Source of the DNA: Actinomadura parmotrematis | GTDB lineage: Bacteria > Actinomycetota > Actinomycetes > Streptosporangiales > Streptosporangiaceae | Direction: 5' to 3' | Assembly (NCBI RefSeq): GCF_019458805.1 | Contig: NZ_JAIBOA010000001.1 | Span: 434,001-498,000 of the forward strand | DNA length: 64,000 nt | Part shown: positions 15,562-24,792 of the stretch, one piece after another | Layout of the letters: each line of letters opens with the position of its first letter | Position numbering within the stretch: the first letter of the stretch is position 1 | Translations under genes and position numbers: made by a program | Notes under the pieces: generated by a model | The model's input: the letters and a program-made list of their open reading frames with translations, nothing else | The model's database searches: none | What the model was told of the DNA's origin: nothing

Positions 15562-16409
15562 AGGTCTGAGAGTATTCTGCGGATCAGTTCGCATGAGCCG
15601 GTTTTGGAGAGAGCCGCCCTCTGGACGCCCTCCACGCGTGCTTGATGCTGAGTGACCTGCACTTCATCATCTAGTACCCAGCGATCCGAGAAACGATCGA
15701 TCATGGTCAGCGTGAAGAGCGGCGGCCTGCCGACCTGGATGTTCTGGAAAGCGCTGCCGTAGAACGGGTTGGGCACGCGATCCAACGGGAGCACGTTGAC
15801 GGTGACGTTCTCTCGCTCGCACTCGTTGAGGATCTTGACCAACTGCGCCCGCATGACCCTCCGGCTGCCGAGCACACGCCTGAAGGCCGCTTCATCAACC
15901 GCGACGTGAAGGTACGTCGGGTATGGACGCTGGAGAATGATCTGTCGGGCCATGCGGAAGGACACGAAATGATCGATCGCCTTCGTGTCCGCTGTGGGCT
16001 CCGCGGCCACGTTGATGGCCCGTACGTAGTCCTCGGTCTGCAGGAGGCCGGGGATCATTCCGTCAACGGCGTCGATTCGGGAAGCGCTGAACTCGACCGA
16101 GGCATAGTCGATGGCGTCGGCGGAGATGAGCCCCTTGAAACCGTCCCACCAGCCTCTCTGCAATTCTTGGTCGGCGATGGCCAGCAAGCGATCGCGCAGG
16201 GAAGGGTCTGCCTTGTACACGTCAAGGATGTGGGACAGGTCCCTGAGTCGAAGTGACTGCACGCCGTTCTCGATCAGGCTGAGGGAAGAGGCTGAGCGTT
16301 CGAGACGGCGAGCCGCTGCCTCCTGCGTCAGGCCGGCGCCTTCCCGCATGTCCCTGATGGTGTTGCCGATCAGGCGGAGACGGATGGTCGAACGCGACCC
16401 TTTAGGCAT
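15558..16409 (-). CDS. XRE-family regulator with DUF5753 domain (WhiJ-like)
   Basis: 283 residues. The helix-turn-helix lies at about residues 14-68 (IRDMREGAGLTQEAAARRLE, SASSLSLIENGVQS). The remainder is the DUF5753 sensor: IPGLLQTEDYVRAI, VDEAAFRRVLGS and VTVNVLPLDR. It is the upstream gene of a coupled XRE-DUF397 pair and is divergent from an RsbW-like ATPase gene pair at 16560-17212, the typical WhiJ/AbaA-like layout in mycelial actinomycetes. The 150-bp gap to 16560 is the likely promoter and operator region. Confidence 0.9.
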   Translation of the reverse strand: MPKGSRSTIRLRLIGNTIRDMREGAGLTQEAAARRLERSASSLSLIENGVQSLRLRDLSHILDVYKADPSLRDRLLAIADQELQRGWWDGFKGLISADAIDYASVEFSASRIDAVDGMIPGLLQTEDYVRAINVAAEPTADTKAIDHFVSFRMARQIILQRPYPTYLHVAVDEAAFRRVLGSRRVMRAQLVKILNECERENVTVNVLPLDRVPNPFYGSAFQNIQVGRPPLFTLTMIDRFSDRWVLDDEVQVTQHQARVEGVQRAALSKTGSCELIRRILSDL

Positions 16410-16559
16410 GTAATCAGGTTCTCACGCTGTGCGTCTGCTGTCCGTGAAAGTCTCAGGCGCTCAAATTCCAGTGACTGATGCCTGAAGCATGCGCCGAAGG
16501 CGTTGTTTGCGCTGGTGGGGGCGGGGAGCCTAGCGGGTGCCGGATGAAGGGAGCGGGGC

Positions 16560-16817
16560 ATGGCACCCAGCGGGACCAGGTTCGAGATCCTCTGCGGGCT
16601 CGCGTGGCGGATGCGGGGCGCTTCCATCGCGTGCTGGATCGTGTTGCCAAGGAACGCTGAGGCCGTCCTCTACGTGCGGGGGCGGGGCGGGCGGCGGGAG
16701 GCCGTGCTCGTTGTCGAGCGCCCGAGCGGGTGGCGGGTGTTGTGGCGGGGGGACGAGTTCGACGCGCGGCAGGCGGACGACGTCGCCGCCGTCATCGGGC
16801 GTGGGGTGGCGGCGTGA
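16560..16817 (+). CDS. small hypothetical protein coupled to the RsbW-like ATPase
   Basis: 85 residues from ATG 16560, preceded by GAAGGGAG. The second half is strand-rich (EAVLYVRGRGGRREAVLVVE, SGWRVLWRGDEFDA). Its stop overlaps the GTG of the next gene (GTGA, 16814-16817). The family is not one I can name; small proteins of this type recur beside ATPases in XRE/DUF397 loci. A role in the same regulatory unit is inferred. Confidence 0.6.
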   Translation: MAPSGTRFEILCGLAWRMRGASIACWIVLPRNAEAVLYVRGRGGRREAVLVVERPSGWRVLWRGDEFDARQADDVAAVIGRGVAA

Positions 16818-17212
16818 AGGTGATCGCGTCGTTGACGTTGCCCGGGGCCGGGCAGGCCGCCGGGCATGTGCGGCGGTTCGTGCGGGACATGCTGGACGGG
16901 ACGCCCGCGCTCGACGACGTCCAGATCTGCGTCAACGAGGCGTTCGCCAACGCCGTCGAGCACACCGCGTCCGGGCGGGGCGGCAAGGTCACCGTGCTGC
17001 TCGCCGTCGACGGCGGGCGGCTGGTGGCCGAGGTGACCGACGACGGGGCGGGCGGCGCGCGGCCTGCCGTCCGGAAGGAGCCGCTCGGGGAGGACGGGCG
17101 GGGGCTGCGGATGATCGACGCCCTCGCGCTCGGGTGGGGCGTGCGGGCCGACGGGGACCGCACCACGGTGTGGATGCGGTTCCCCGCCGGGCCGCCGGTC
17201 AGTCGGCCGTGA
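16814..17212 (+). CDS. RsbW-like histidine-kinase-type ATPase (anti-sigma factor family)
   Basis: 132 residues. GHKL motifs are visible: the N-box VNEAFANAVEHTAS, the G1 box VTDDGAGG, and the G2 region EDGRGLRMIDAL. Family members are serine kinases that bind sigma factors or anti-anti-sigma proteins. Here it is divergent from a WhiJ-like regulator and coupled to a small protein, so it probably belongs to that signalling unit. It is convergent with nitronate monooxygenase, with a 14-bp overlap. Confidence 0.85.
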   Translation: MKVIASLTLPGAGQAAGHVRRFVRDMLDGTPALDDVQICVNEAFANAVEHTASGRGGKVTVLLAVDGGRLVAEVTDDGAGGARPAVRKEPLGEDGRGLRMIDALALGWGVRADGDRTTVWMRFPAGPPVSRP

Positions 17213-18344
17213 TGGCGTTCAGCCGCTCGATGGCGTCGGCGAACTCCTGCACCATGTCGTAGACGACCTGCTTGGCCGGCTTCACCGCGTTCATCTGCCC
17301 GACGGCCTGCCCCACGAAGTAGTTCGCGAGCTGCCGGGCGCCCGGGTTGCCCGTCTCGGCGACCTTGTTGATCTGCCGCATGGCGCCCTCGGCGACGATC
17401 ATCTGCAGGGGCATCCCCAGAGCCCCGGGGCTGTCCGCGCCCTCCCACTCGTCGGTCCACGCCGAGCGGAGCTGGCGGGCCGGCTTGCCCGTGCGCGAGC
17501 GCGAGCGGACGGTGTCGCGGGACGTCGCCGCGAGCATCTTCTCCTTCACCGGCGGCGGCGTCTCGGCCTCCTCGGTCGTCAGCCACACCGACCCGCACCA
17601 CACCCCCGACGCGCCGAGCGCCAGGGACGCCGCCATCTGGCGGCCGGTCGCGATGCCGCCCGCGGCGAGGACGGGGATCGGGGCGACGACGTCCACGACC
17701 TCGGGCACCAGCACCATCGTGGAGATCTCGCCGGTGTGGCCGCCCGCCTCGCCGCCCTGCGCGACGATGAGGTCGACGCCCGCGGCGACCTGGCGGCGGG
17801 CGTGCTCGGCGGTGCCGACGAGCGCGGCGACCGGGACGCCCGCGGCCTTCGCGCGCTCCACCATCACCGGCGGCGGCGTGCCGAGGGCGCTCGCGATCAG
17901 CCGGATGGGGTGCGCCAGCGAGACGTCGATGAGCGCCGTCGCGCCCTCCTTGGTGACCTGCGTGCCGCCCGAGGAGTTGGACCGCTTGGCCTTCTCGAAG
18001 TCCGGCAGCGGCACGTCGTACTTGGCGAACAGCCCGAACAGGAAGTCCCAGTGCTCCTGGGGGACGGCCGCGAGCATCGTGTCGAGGCCGCCCTCGCCGC
18101 GCCCGGCCCGCTCCGCCGACTCGTGGATCTTGGCGGGGACCAGGACGTCCACCCCGTAGGGGCGGCCGCCGGTGTGCTCGTCGATCCAGCGCAGCTCCTC
18201 CTCCAGCCGCTCGGGCGTGTAGGCGACCGCGCCGAGGACGCCGAGGCCGCCGGCGTTGGTGACGGCGGCGACGACGTCGCGGCAGTGGCTGAAGGCGAAC
18301 AGCGGGAACTCGATCCCGAACATCTCACAGACCTCGGTGCGCAT
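17199..18344 (-). CDS. nitronate monooxygenase family (2-nitropropane dioxygenase-like) flavoprotein
   Basis: 381 residues. The TIM barrel is marked by FGIEFPLFAFSHCRDVVAAV, GGLGVLGAVAYTPERLEEEL, VDLIVAQGGEAGGHTGEIST and PVLAAGGIATGRQMAASLALG, with the FMN-phosphate loops in the last two segments. It is the last gene of a minus-strand run (thiolase, DUF35, iminopeptidase, this gene). A palindrome at 18360-18380 lies 15 bp before its start and matches the one before the thiolase, so it also seems to have its own control. In such operons these flavoproteins often act on unsaturated or nitro intermediates; substrate unknown. Confidence 0.85.
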   Translation of the reverse strand: MRTEVCEMFGIEFPLFAFSHCRDVVAAVTNAGGLGVLGAVAYTPERLEEELRWIDEHTGGRPYGVDVLVPAKIHESAERAGRGEGGLDTMLAAVPQEHWDFLFGLFAKYDVPLPDFEKAKRSNSSGGTQVTKEGATALIDVSLAHPIRLIASALGTPPPVMVERAKAAGVPVAALVGTAEHARRQVAAGVDLIVAQGGEAGGHTGEISTMVLVPEVVDVVAPIPVLAAGGIATGRQMAASLALGASGVWCGSVWLTTEEAETPPPVKEKMLAATSRDTVRSRSRTGKPARQLRSAWTDEWEGADSPGALGMPLQMIVAEGAMRQINKVAETGNPGARQLANYFVGQAVGQMNAVKPAKQVVYDMVQEFADAIERLNAITAD

Positions 18345-18359
18345 GCCGCCGACGCTAAC

Positions 18360-18380
18360 GGACCGAACGTCATTCGGTCC
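18360..18380. promoter_or_regulatory. palindromic operator before the nitronate monooxygenase gene
   Basis: GGACCGAA and TTCGGTCC are perfect 8-bp arms around CGTCA. The 17-bp core ACCGAA-N5-TTCGGT (18362-18378) recurs at 20976-20992, before the thiolase gene. It overlaps the stop of the iminopeptidase gene. A TetR-type dimer is the likely reader. Confidence 0.65.
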
Positions 18381-19332
18381 AGGGGCGGAAGCGGTCCGTG
18401 GCCCCGATGAGCAGGTGCAGCGTGCCCGGCTCGTCGAAGGCGTGCCCGGCGTCGGGGACGAGGTGCAGCTCCGACCCCGGCCACGCCTCGTGCAGCGCCC
18501 ACGCCGCGTCCGGCGGCGTCAGCAGGTCGTAGCGCCCGTTGACGATGACGCCCGGGACGCCCGCCAGGCGCCCGGCGTCGCGCAGCAGCTGCCCCGGCTC
18601 CAGGAAGCAGCCCGCGCCGAAGTACCGGCTCTCCAGGCGGGCGACGGCGAGCGCCGCGCGCACGTCGCCGTCCAGCGGGCGCGGCAGCAGCGCACCGGCC
18701 GAGTCCTCCCAGTGCGTCCAGGCGAGCGCGGCCGGGCCGTGCACCGCCGGGTCGGGCGAGGCGAGGCGCCGCGCGTAGGCGGCCATCAGGTCGCCGCGCT
18801 CGTCCTCGGGGATCGGGGCGACGAACCGCTCCCAGGCGTCGGGGAACAGCCGCGACACCCCGCCCTCGGCGTAGCACCACGGCTCGTCGGACTCCTGCAC
18901 CAGGTAGACGCCGCGCACCACCAGCTCGGTGACGCGCGACGGGTGCGCCTCGGTGTAGGCGAGGGCCAGCGTGCTGCCCCACGAGCCGCCGAACACCAGC
19001 CACCGGTCGACGCCCAGGTGCTCGCGGAGGCGCTCCATGTCGGCGACCAGGTTCGCGGTCGTGTTCGCCGACAGGTCGATCTCCGGCTCGCTCGCGTGCG
19101 GGATGCTGCGCCCGCAGTTGCGCTGGTCGAACAGGACGATTCGGTAGGCCGCCGGGTCGAACACGCGGCGGTGGAGCGGGGACGTCCCGGCGCCCGGCCC
19201 GCCGTGCACGAGCACGGCGGGCTTGCCGCACGGGTTCCCCGACACCTCCCAGTAGAGGAGGTCGCCGTCGCCGACGTCGAGCATCCCCGAGTCGTGCGGT
19301 TCGATCGGCGGGTAGAACGTGGTGAGGCCCAT
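18370..19332 (-). CDS. pip: proline iminopeptidase-type alpha/beta hydrolase (copy 1)
   Basis: 320 residues. Oxyanion region [21 protein letters not shown], nucleophile elbow GGSWGSTLALAY, Asp in VNGRYDLLTPP and His in [11 protein letters not shown] complete the triad of peptidase family S33. The enzyme releases N-terminal proline from short peptides in the cytoplasm; broad hydrolase use is also known. It lies 10 bp behind the DUF35 gene in a minus-strand operon. A paralogue is at 21707-22675 with the same motifs. Confidence 0.9.
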   Translation of the reverse strand: MGLTTFYPPIEPHDSGMLDVGDGDLLYWEVSGNPCGKPAVLVHGGPGAGTSPLHRRVFDPAAYRIVLFDQRNCGRSIPHASEPEIDLSANTTANLVADMERLREHLGVDRWLVFGGSWGSTLALAYTEAHPSRVTELVVRGVYLVQESDEPWCYAEGGVSRLFPDAWERFVAPIPEDERGDLMAAYARRLASPDPAVHGPAALAWTHWEDSAGALLPRPLDGDVRAALAVARLESRYFGAGCFLEPGQLLRDAGRLAGVPGVIVNGRYDLLTPPDAAWALHEAWPGSELHLVPDAGHAFDEPGTLHLLIGATDRFRPWTE

Positions 19333-19342
19333 GCCCCCAGTG

Positions 19343-19747
19343 TCACGCAGGGCGGAACAGCAGGTAGGACTCGCCCTCCTCCGGATGCGCGAACACCGCC
19401 TTCAGCGGCAGGCCCTCGCGCAGCTCGGCGGCGTCGACCCCGTCCAGGCGGGTGTGCAGCCACGGCCCCTCGGCGAGCTCCACCAGGGCGAGGACGGCGG
19501 GCGGCGGGGCGGTGCCGTCGGCGGCGGGGCGGCCGTGGGTGACCGTCCAGGTCACCAGCGTCGCCTCGCCGGACGCGTCCCGCCACCGCGGGTCCTCGTC
19601 GCCGCAGCCGGGGCAGGACGCCTCGCCGGGGGCGATCCAGTGGTCGCAGGCGGCGCAGTGCCGGACGGTGAGGCGGCCCGCGGCGGCGCCGTCGAAGAAC
19701 GGGTCGGTGCGGCCGTCGCGGCGCAGGATCCCGATGTCCATGCCCAT
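19343..19747 (-). CDS. DUF35/OB-fold zinc-ribbon protein (ChsH2 C-terminal-like)
   Basis: 134 residues. An N-terminal rubredoxin-like zinc ribbon has four cysteines (C31, C34, C45, C48: CAACDHW...CPGCG). The OB fold follows (TLVTWTVTHGRP, LALVELAEGPWLHTRL). Such proteins bind acyl-CoA and pair with SCP-type thiolases; in steroid side-chain breakdown the ChsH2 DUF35 domain and Ltp2 form a retro-aldolase. The start is 2 bp after the thiolase-like stop, so the two are cotranslated and very likely form a complex. Confidence 0.88.
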   Translation of the reverse strand: MGMDIGILRRDGRTDPFFDGAAAGRLTVRHCAACDHWIAPGEASCPGCGDEDPRWRDASGEATLVTWTVTHGRPAADGTAPPPAVLALVELAEGPWLHTRLDGVDAAELREGLPLKAVFAHPEEGESYLLFRPA

Positions 19748-19749
19748 CC

Positions 19750-20916
19750 CTAGGCCCCCTTCTGGTGCGGGCTGAGGATCAGCGTCGCGTGGTGGTCCAG
19801 GATGCCGCCGTTGCCGCTGACCAGGATCACGTCGTTCTTGCCGGCCTGGCGCTCGCCGCCGTCCCCGCGCGCCTGGATCACCGCCTCCGACAGCGGCGTC
19901 ATGCCCCACATGTAGTAGCCCGACAGCTGCCCGCCGCCGGTGTTGGTCGGCAGCGTCCCGCCCGGCCCGAGCGCGCCGGACGCGGCGAACGCGCCGCCCT
20001 CGCCCTTGGCGCAGAAGCCGTAGTCCTCCAGCGACACGAGGACGGTGTAGGTGTAGCAGTCGTAGAGCTCGCAGACGTCGATGTCGTCGACGGTCACCCC
20101 GGCCATCTTCATCGCGACCGGCCCGGAGGTGGCGGCGCCGGTGGTGAGGCCGAAGCCGCTGCCGCGCTCCTTGCGGTGCCCGGGGTGGCCCTGCCCCCAG
20201 CCCCAGACGTGCACCGGCGGGCGGGCGAGGTCGCGGGCCCGGTCGGCGGAGGTGACGATGACGGCGATCGCGCCGTTGGACACCAGGCAGCAGTCCAGCA
20301 GGTGCAGCGGCTCGGCGACCCAGCGGGACGCCTGGTGGTCCTCGATCGTGATCGGCTCGCGCATCTGGGCGAGCGGGTTGCGCGCGGCCCACTGCCGGGT
20401 GCTGACGGCGATCGCGCCGAGCTGCTCGCTCGTCGTGCCGTAACGCGCCATGTGGCGCTGCGCGGCCAGGGCGTAGAAGGCGTTGACGCTGCGCAGGCCG
20501 AGCGCCGCGGTCATGCCGCCGAACCCGTACCACTCGCGCGCGTCGCGGTGGTAGGCCGAGCCCGCCGACTGCTTCGGCTTCAGCGGCGCGTCGGCGAACA
20601 CGCAGGCGACGGTGGACGCCGCGCCCGAGGCGACCGACATCGCCGCGTAGGAGATCATCGCGCCGGCGGTCGCGCCGAAGGAGTTCATCTGCGTGAGCAG
20701 CCGCAGGTCGCGCAGGCCGAGCGCGTCGGCGAGCTCGATGCCGGGGGAGCCGCCCATGCCGTGGCTGACCAGGAGGCCGTCCAGGTCGGCCAGGGCGAGG
20801 CCCGCGTCGGCGGCCGCCAGCCGCACCGCGTCGGCCGCGAGCCGCCGCGGGCTGCGCCCGTACACCTTGCCCAGCTCGGTCATGCCGAGCCCCGCGATGG
20901 CCGCGCCGTCAGTCAT
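19750..20916 (-). CDS. SCP-x/Ltp2-type thiolase-like protein lacking the catalytic cysteine
   Basis: 388 residues with the thiolase fold (GLGMTELGKVYGRSPRRLAA at the start, GNGGILDHHATLILS at the end). At the position of the nucleophilic Cys of thiolases the sequence reads MNSFGATAG, so thiolytic chemistry through Cys is excluded. Tyr-rich segments VCELYDCYTYTV (282-291) and SGYYMWG (332-338) agree with Ltp2-type aldolases, where tyrosines do the chemistry. With the DUF35 partner it probably cleaves a beta-hydroxyacyl-CoA, perhaps of a sterol or branched acid. It heads the operon and has a dyad operator 60 bp upstream. Confidence 0.85.
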   Translation of the reverse strand: MTDGAAIAGLGMTELGKVYGRSPRRLAADAVRLAAADAGLALADLDGLLVSHGMGGSPGIELADALGLRDLRLLTQMNSFGATAGAMISYAAMSVASGAASTVACVFADAPLKPKQSAGSAYHRDAREWYGFGGMTAALGLRSVNAFYALAAQRHMARYGTTSEQLGAIAVSTRQWAARNPLAQMREPITIEDHQASRWVAEPLHLLDCCLVSNGAIAVIVTSADRARDLARPPVHVWGWGQGHPGHRKERGSGFGLTTGAATSGPVAMKMAGVTVDDIDVCELYDCYTYTVLVSLEDYGFCAKGEGGAFAASGALGPGGTLPTNTGGGQLSGYYMWGMTPLSEAVIQARGDGGERQAGKNDVILVSGNGGILDHHATLILSPHQKGA

Positions 20917-20975
20917 GCATCACCACCGGTGTCTCCTCCCGGGCGCCCGCGCGGGCACTCCCCGCCCGCCACGGT

Positions 20976-20992
20976 ACCGAACGCGGTTCGGT
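20976..20992. promoter_or_regulatory. palindromic operator before the thiolase operon
   Basis: ACCGAACGCGGTTCGGT is a near-perfect dyad (ACCGAAC-GCG-GTTCGGT). It sits 60 bp before the thiolase start and overlaps the end of the ectA-like gene. It shares the pattern ACCGAA-N5-TTCGGT with the site at 18362-18378. Confidence 0.65.
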
Positions 20993-21507
20993 CAGGGGGC
21001 GGCGGGGCGGTCCGGGAGGGGGCCGAGGCGGTGGAGGTGCTCGGGTTCGTGGCCGTCGAGGTGGGCGGGGGCGAAGAGCGGGGTGCGGGTCAGGGGGCAG
21101 CCGCGGTCGCGGGCGAAGGAGGCGAACAGGGCCGCCGAGGCGGTGTTGGACGGGGTGACGGTCGCCTCCACGAAGCGGGTGGGCCGCGGCGCCGGGCGGC
21201 GGACCAGCTCGTCGAGCATGCGGCGGGCCAGGCCCAGGCCGCGGTGGTCGCGGTCCACGGCCACCTGCCACACGAAAAGGGTGTCGGGGGCGTCCGGCCG
21301 CGCGTAGCCGGTGGCGAAGCCGCAGGCGCGGCCGCCGTCCCGGGCGATGACGGAGGTGGCGGCGAAGTCGCGGCACCACAGGGCGTAGGCGTAGGGGGAG
21401 TTGACGTCCAGGACGCCGGAGTCGCGGGCCAGGCGCCAGAGAAGCGGCCCGTCCTCGATCGCCGGTCGCCGGAGGACCACCTGGTCCGCCGCGGGGTTCG
21501 GTGCCAT
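20992..21507 (-). CDS. ectA: EctA-like diaminobutyrate acetyltransferase, orphan
   Basis: 171 residues from ATG 21507. It carries the EctA signature: VLDVNSPYAYALWCRDFAAT, CGFATGY, APDTLFVWQVAVDRDHRGLG (acetyl-CoA loop) and VEATVTPSNTASAALFASFA. EctA acetylates L-2,4-diaminobutyrate, the second step of ectoine synthesis. No ectB, ectC or ectD lies nearby: the next gene downstream is the thiolase operon and upstream is an iminopeptidase on the same strand. It may serve ectoine synthesis encoded elsewhere, or acetylate another diamine. Confidence 0.78.
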   Translation of the reverse strand: MAPNPAADQVVLRRPAIEDGPLLWRLARDSGVLDVNSPYAYALWCRDFAATSVIARDGGRACGFATGYARPDAPDTLFVWQVAVDRDHRGLGLARRMLDELVRRPAPRPTRFVEATVTPSNTASAALFASFARDRGCPLTRTPLFAPAHLDGHEPEHLHRLGPLPDRPAAP

Positions 21508-21658
21508 GGGCCGGGAATTTAGCGAAGGGCCGGAATGGCGCAAAAAGCGGGTCGAACGTGGCCGGAGCGAAGAGTTCCGGTGAACAGTCGGCGCGGCTAG
21601 CGGGATTTGCGCCGCACCATTCCGGCGGCGACGCGATCGATTCTGTGGGATGTGTCAC

Positions 21659-21699
21659 CCCGGCCCGGACGGCGCCGCAGTGGCGGCGTCCGGGCCGGG
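21659..21699 (-). terminator. strong hairpin terminator after iminopeptidase copy 2
   Basis: CCCGGCCCGGACG (21659-21671) is the exact complement of CGTCCGGGCCGGG (21687-21699), with further pairing inside the loop. It starts 8 bp past the stop of the minus-strand gene. Confidence 0.75.
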
Positions 21700-21706
21700 A
21701 CGCGGG

Positions 21707-22804
<1,098 letters not shown>

Positions 22805-22874
22805 CTAGAGTGCCTTTTGTGAGCCATGCGGCGAGCCGTCAGGCGAGGAGAGCGGCGAACAGGCGAGGAGAGAC

Positions 22875-24590
22875 GTGAGCGAGCTCAACGGATCGGGTGG
22901 TTCGCGCGGCGTTCCGGACGCCGCCTCGCCCTGGCCCCTGCGCACCGGCGGCAAGCCCGACCTGGCCGCCCCGCGGCCCGCCCAGGCGCCCCGCCCCGCC
23001 CCCGAGGCCGAGGCGATCGTGCCCGCCGCCCAGCCCTGGGACATCGTCGAGCGGCTGCGCCAGATGGCCGACCTCGTCGGCGACGCGCTGGTCGCCGGCG
23101 AGCGCAAGGTCAACGAGGCGCAGAACGACGCGGCGTCGCAGGTCGCCGCCGTCCAGGCTGAGAAGGAGGCCGCGCAGCGCGACGCCGCCGCCGCCTGGGG
23201 CGAGGTCCAGCGCGCCCGCGGGCAGGCCGAGCAGGCCGACCGCCGGGTGGTGGAGGCCGAGCGCCGCGTCGGCGAGGTCCAGCAGGAGAGCGCCGCCCAG
23301 ATCCAGGCCCTCACCGCCGAGAAGGAGTCCGCCCAGCGCGACGCCGCCGCGGCGTGGGGCGAGGTGCAGCGCGCCCGCGGGCAGGCCGAGCAGGCCGACC
23401 GCCGCGCCGTGGAAGCCGAGCGCAAGCTCGCCGAGGCCGAGCGCAAGCTCGCCGACGTGCAGGCCGAGGCCGTCCAGCAGATCGCCGCGCTGCAGGAGGA
23501 GAAGGACAACGCCCAGCGCGACGCCGCCGCCGCCTGGAACCAGGCCCAGCAGGGCCGCGCCCAGGCCGACCAGGCCCGCGGGCAGGCCGAGCAGCACCGC
23601 GCCCAGGCCGAGCAGCACCGCGCGCAGGCCGACCAGGCCCGCGCGCAGCTGGAGCAGGCGCAGGCCGCCGTCGCGCAGGCCGAGCAGCGCATCGCCGAGA
23701 CCGAGGCGACCGTTCGCCAGGCCATCACCCAGCGCGACGCGATGAGCGAGGCCCGCGACGACGCGCTGCGCGCCGTCGAGGACGCCGTCAACGGCCGCCG
23801 CGCCGTCGAGGCCGAGCGCGACCGCATCGGCGAGCAGGCCGCCGAGCTGTCGCGGGCGCTGGAGGCCGCGCACGGCGACCTCGGCCAGCACCGCGCCAAG
23901 CTCGCCGAGACCGAGATGGCGGTCAAGAACTTCCAGCACGCCGTCGGCCAGCACGCCAAGGACCTGGAGGAGGCGCGCATCCGCGCCACCGCCGCCGAGG
24001 GCCGGGCCAAGGAGCACGAGCGGCGCGCCGGCGAGCACGAGCTGCGCGCCAAGGGCGCCGACAGCCGCGCCGGCGACGCCGAGCGCCGCGCCCAGGACGC
24101 CGAGCGCCGCGCCGCCGAGGCGCAGAAGATGATCGCCGCCGCCGAGGCCGACCGCCAGCAGGCCCGCGACGCCGCCGCGCAGGCCCTGGACGCCGCGCAG
24201 AAGGCCGAGCAGGCTCTCGCCGAGATGGCCAAGGCCCGCGACACCGCCGAGGGCGCCCGCCAGACGGCCGTGCAGGCGCAGACCCGCGCCGAGTCCGAGC
24301 TCACCATCGCGCGCGGCCGCGCCGACTCCGAGGCCCGCGAGAAGGAGAAGGCCGTCACCGGCCTCCGCCAGCTCGCCGCCGAGCGCGACGCCATCGCCGA
24401 GAAGCTCGCCGAGCGCGACCAGTGGGTCGACCAGCTCGCCCAGGCCGTCACCGAGCAGCGCGCGGTGATCGCCGAGCTGTCCCAGGAGCGCGACGCCGCC
24501 CGCCAGTCCGCCGACCAGGCCCGCTCGCTGATCGACGAGCTGACCCGGCAGCTGCGCACCATCATGCCGACCGGCGCGCCGCGCCTGTAA
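22875..24590 (+). CDS. long alanine-rich coiled-coil protein
   Basis: 571 residues from GTG 22875, with AGGAGAG just upstream. Residues 1-50 are Pro-rich and disordered; from about 55 to the end it is one charged, Ala/Gln/Glu/Arg-rich helix of the coiled-coil type. A block [20 protein letters not shown] recurs at about residues 96, 149 and 209, the third copy displaced by one extra heptad (KLAEAER). No membrane helix or ATPase is seen. It resembles cytoskeletal or polarity scaffolds such as FilP/Scy and DivIVA-like proteins in composition only. It stands directly upstream of pyrG, xerD, parA and scpAB. Confidence 0.8.
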   Translation: MSELNGSGGSRGVPDAASPWPLRTGGKPDLAAPRPAQAPRPAPEAEAIVPAAQPWDIVERLRQMADLVGDALVAGERKVNEAQNDAASQVAAVQAEKEAAQRDAAAAWGEVQRARGQAEQADRRVVEAERRVGEVQQESAAQIQALTAEKESAQRDAAAAWGEVQRARGQAEQADRRAVEAERKLAEAERKLADVQAEAVQQIAALQEEKDNAQRDAAAAWNQAQQGRAQADQARGQAEQHRAQAEQHRAQADQARAQLEQAQAAVAQAEQRIAETEATVRQAITQRDAMSEARDDALRAVEDAVNGRRAVEAERDRIGEQAAELSRALEAAHGDLGQHRAKLAETEMAVKNFQHAVGQHAKDLEEARIRATAAEGRAKEHERRAGEHELRAKGADSRAGDAERRAQDAERRAAEAQKMIAAAEADRQQARDAAAQALDAAQKAEQALAEMAKARDTAEGARQTAVQAQTRAESELTIARGRADSEAREKEKAVTGLRQLAAERDAIAEKLAERDQWVDQLAQAVTEQRAVIAELSQERDAARQSADQARSLIDELTRQLRTIMPTGAPRL

Positions 24591-24612
24591 GGCGCGCCGA
24601 CCGCCGAATCGA

Positions 24613-24660
24613 CGGCCCCGCGCCCGCCCCCGCGGCCCGCACGGCCGCGGGGCGGGGCCG
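24613..24660 (+). terminator. GC-rich nested hairpin after the coiled-coil gene
   Basis: Outer pairing is CGGCCCCGC with the GCGGGGCCG segment; inner pairing is CCCCGCGGCC (24628-24637) with GGCCGCGGGG (24643-24652). It separates the coiled-coil gene from pyrG. Confidence 0.6.
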
Positions 24661-24792
24661 CCGCGCACCGACCGGGGGCCGCCCTCGCCCGTCCGGGCGC
24701 GTCCCGGACGGCGCACCGATCGGCGTTTGTTATCCTGGTGGCCCGTGGACAGTGCGCTTCGTCCGCCTCGCAACGACCACGGGAGTGACTTC

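Noticed and set aside
16370..16660. Small frames on both strands between the XRE gene and 16560
   Set aside because: They have no domain and no ribosome site and overlap the shared promoter region. Only the frame at 16560, coupled to the ATPase gene, was kept.
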